This document shows, piece by piece, positions 5,322-6,001 of a DNA stretch of 6,001 nucleotides; the stretch's first letter is position 1; each line of letters starts with the position of its first letter. Source of the stretch: Methanobacteriota archaeon (GTDB taxonomy: Archaea; Hydrothermarchaeota; Hydrothermarchaeia; Hydrothermarchaeales; JAADFM01); NCBI GenBank assembly GCA_013152845.1, contig JAADFM010000129.1, positions 1 through 6,001 of the forward strand, given 5' to 3'. Position numbers and translations under genes: made by a program. The notes beneath the pieces were generated by a model. It was given only the letters and a program-made list of their open reading frames with translations, was not told the DNA's origin and did no database searches.

Positions 5322-6001
5322 TTAAAGGAACACGTCCGCCGCCACTGCCAGGAAGGTCAGAAACCCCACCGCCACATTGACGTTGAAGAAGGCCGTCCCT
5401 GCCCTCTCCAGGTTGGAAGGGGATACCAGGGAATGCTCGTACACCAAAAGCACGGCGGTGACTGCCACTCCCAGGGCGAAGACGCCCCCCAGCCTGGATA
5501 GGGGGACCAGGAGGGCGAGGGAGATGAGGGTCAGGAGATGGAACCCCGCAGAGATCCGGAGCGCCCTTTCCACCCCGAACCTCGCTGGTATGGAATGAAG
5601 GCCCTCTCTGGTATCGAACTCCAGGTCCTGGATGGCATAGATGACGTCAAAACCCGCCACCCAGAAGGTCACCGCCAGGAACAGGAGCCAGGGGGCGATA
5701 TCAAAGGATGCCCTGACCGCCACCCAGGCCCCCAGGGGCGCAATCCCCAGGGTCATCCCCAGGGGGATGTGGGCCAGCCAGGTGAAGCGCTTGAGGTAGG
5801 GGTAGATGACAAAGAGGGCCACGGCGAAGGGATAGAGGGCGACACAGAGCCGGTTGAGCATCAAAGCACAGATGAAGAGGATGATGAGGGAAACCGCAAC
5901 CAGCACCTTCACCTCCCCGGGGCTGACAAGACCTGCCGGCAGGGCCCGGTCTTTGGTCCTGGGGTTTCGGGCGTCGATGTCCCTGTCGATGAGGCGGTTC
6001 A
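5322..6001 (-). CDS. mqnP: MqnP-type UbiA-family prenyltransferase (5' end beyond the window)
   Basis: This is a membrane prenyltransferase of the family proposed to attach the isoprenoid chain to 1,4-dihydroxy-6-naphthoate in the futalosine pathway. The frame is open from the right edge (a partial codon at 6000-6001) to the TAA at 5324-5322, giving 225 visible residues. About 60-70 N-terminal residues should lie outside. The first Asp motif is NRLIDRDIDARNPRT right at the edge, followed by DRALPAGLVSPGE. The second is YAIQDLEFDTREGLHSIPARFG, with the D-x-E-x-D core. Both are the forms typical of the UbiA/MqnP group and differ from the neighbouring MenA-like protein. Several strongly hydrophobic segments follow, with PYLKRFTWLAHIPLG as the conserved loop. 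It is convergent with the MenA-like gene, so it is transcribed separately from the right. The family call is firm; the substrate assignment rests on family and gene context. Confidence 0.87.
   Translation of the reverse strand, partial: NRLIDRDIDARNPRTKDRALPAGLVSPGEVKVLVAVSLIILFICALMLNRLCVALYPFAVALFVIYPYLKRFTWLAHIPLGMTLGIAPLGAWVAVRASFDIAPWLLFLAVTFWVAGFDVIYAIQDLEFDTREGLHSIPARFGVERALRISAGFHLLTLISLALLVPLSRLGGVFALGVAVTAVLLVYEHSLVSPSNLERAGTAFFNVNVAVGFLTFLAVAADVFL

Noticed and set aside
1..6001. A new system, mobile element, CRISPR array or RNA gene
   Set aside because: Nearly all the sequence is explained by known menaquinone pathway genes and a regulator. No repeat array, transposase, tRNA-like fold or inverted-repeat boundary was seen.

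Overview
The window carries the core of a futalosine-type (MK) menaquinone biosynthesis locus, almost certainly from an archaeon. Archaeal evidence comes from AT-rich TATA-type promoter elements in the two real intergenic gaps (about 3484-3497 and 4351-4363), the absence of bacterial -35/-10 pairs, a TrmB-family regulator at the left edge, and Shine-Dalgarno (SD) sites beside one apparently leaderless gene. The DNA is GC-rich (about 60% by eye), which makes long antisense shadow frames. A euryarchaeal lineage is plausible, but the sequence alone does not fix the taxon.

Layout. 1-428 (+) is the C-terminal part of a TrmB-like transcriptional regulator cut by the window edge. 461-3463 (-) is a compact operon read right to left: mqnE (aminofutalosine synthase), mqnA (chorismate dehydratase) and mqnC (dehypoxanthinylfutalosine cyclase). 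The spacing is 3 nt between mqnE and mqnA, and a 4-nt stop/start overlap between mqnA and mqnC. A 57-bp divergent gap holds one TATA element that appears to serve both sides. 3521-4342 (+) is mqnD (1,4-dihydroxy-6-naphthoate synthase). 4397-5317 (+) is a MenA-like UbiA-superfamily prenyltransferase with its own TATA box. 5322-6001 (-) is a second, different UbiA-superfamily prenyltransferase of MqnP type, running off the right edge and meeting the first tail-to-tail with a 4-bp gap.

How the genes work together. MqnA dehydrates chorismate to 3-[(1-carboxyvinyl)oxy]benzoate. MqnE, a radical SAM enzyme, joins that to adenosine to give 6-amino-6-deoxyfutalosine. A hydrolase not in this window (with or without prior deamination) releases dehypoxanthinylfutalosine. 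MqnC, a second radical SAM enzyme, cyclises it, and MqnD splits the product to 1,4-dihydroxy-6-naphthoate. A membrane prenyltransferase then adds the isoprenoid tail. Both candidate prenyltransferases lie next to mqnD.

The main oddity is in mqnE. The reading frame breaks near 3079-3091, and the two halves are each good MqnE sequence. The junction is best explained by loss of one unit of a 5-bp tandem repeat. This is either a real lesion or an assembly error. I see no wholly new system here: the pathway is known, and the points of interest are the mqnE break, the paired prenyltransferases and the shared divergent promoter.
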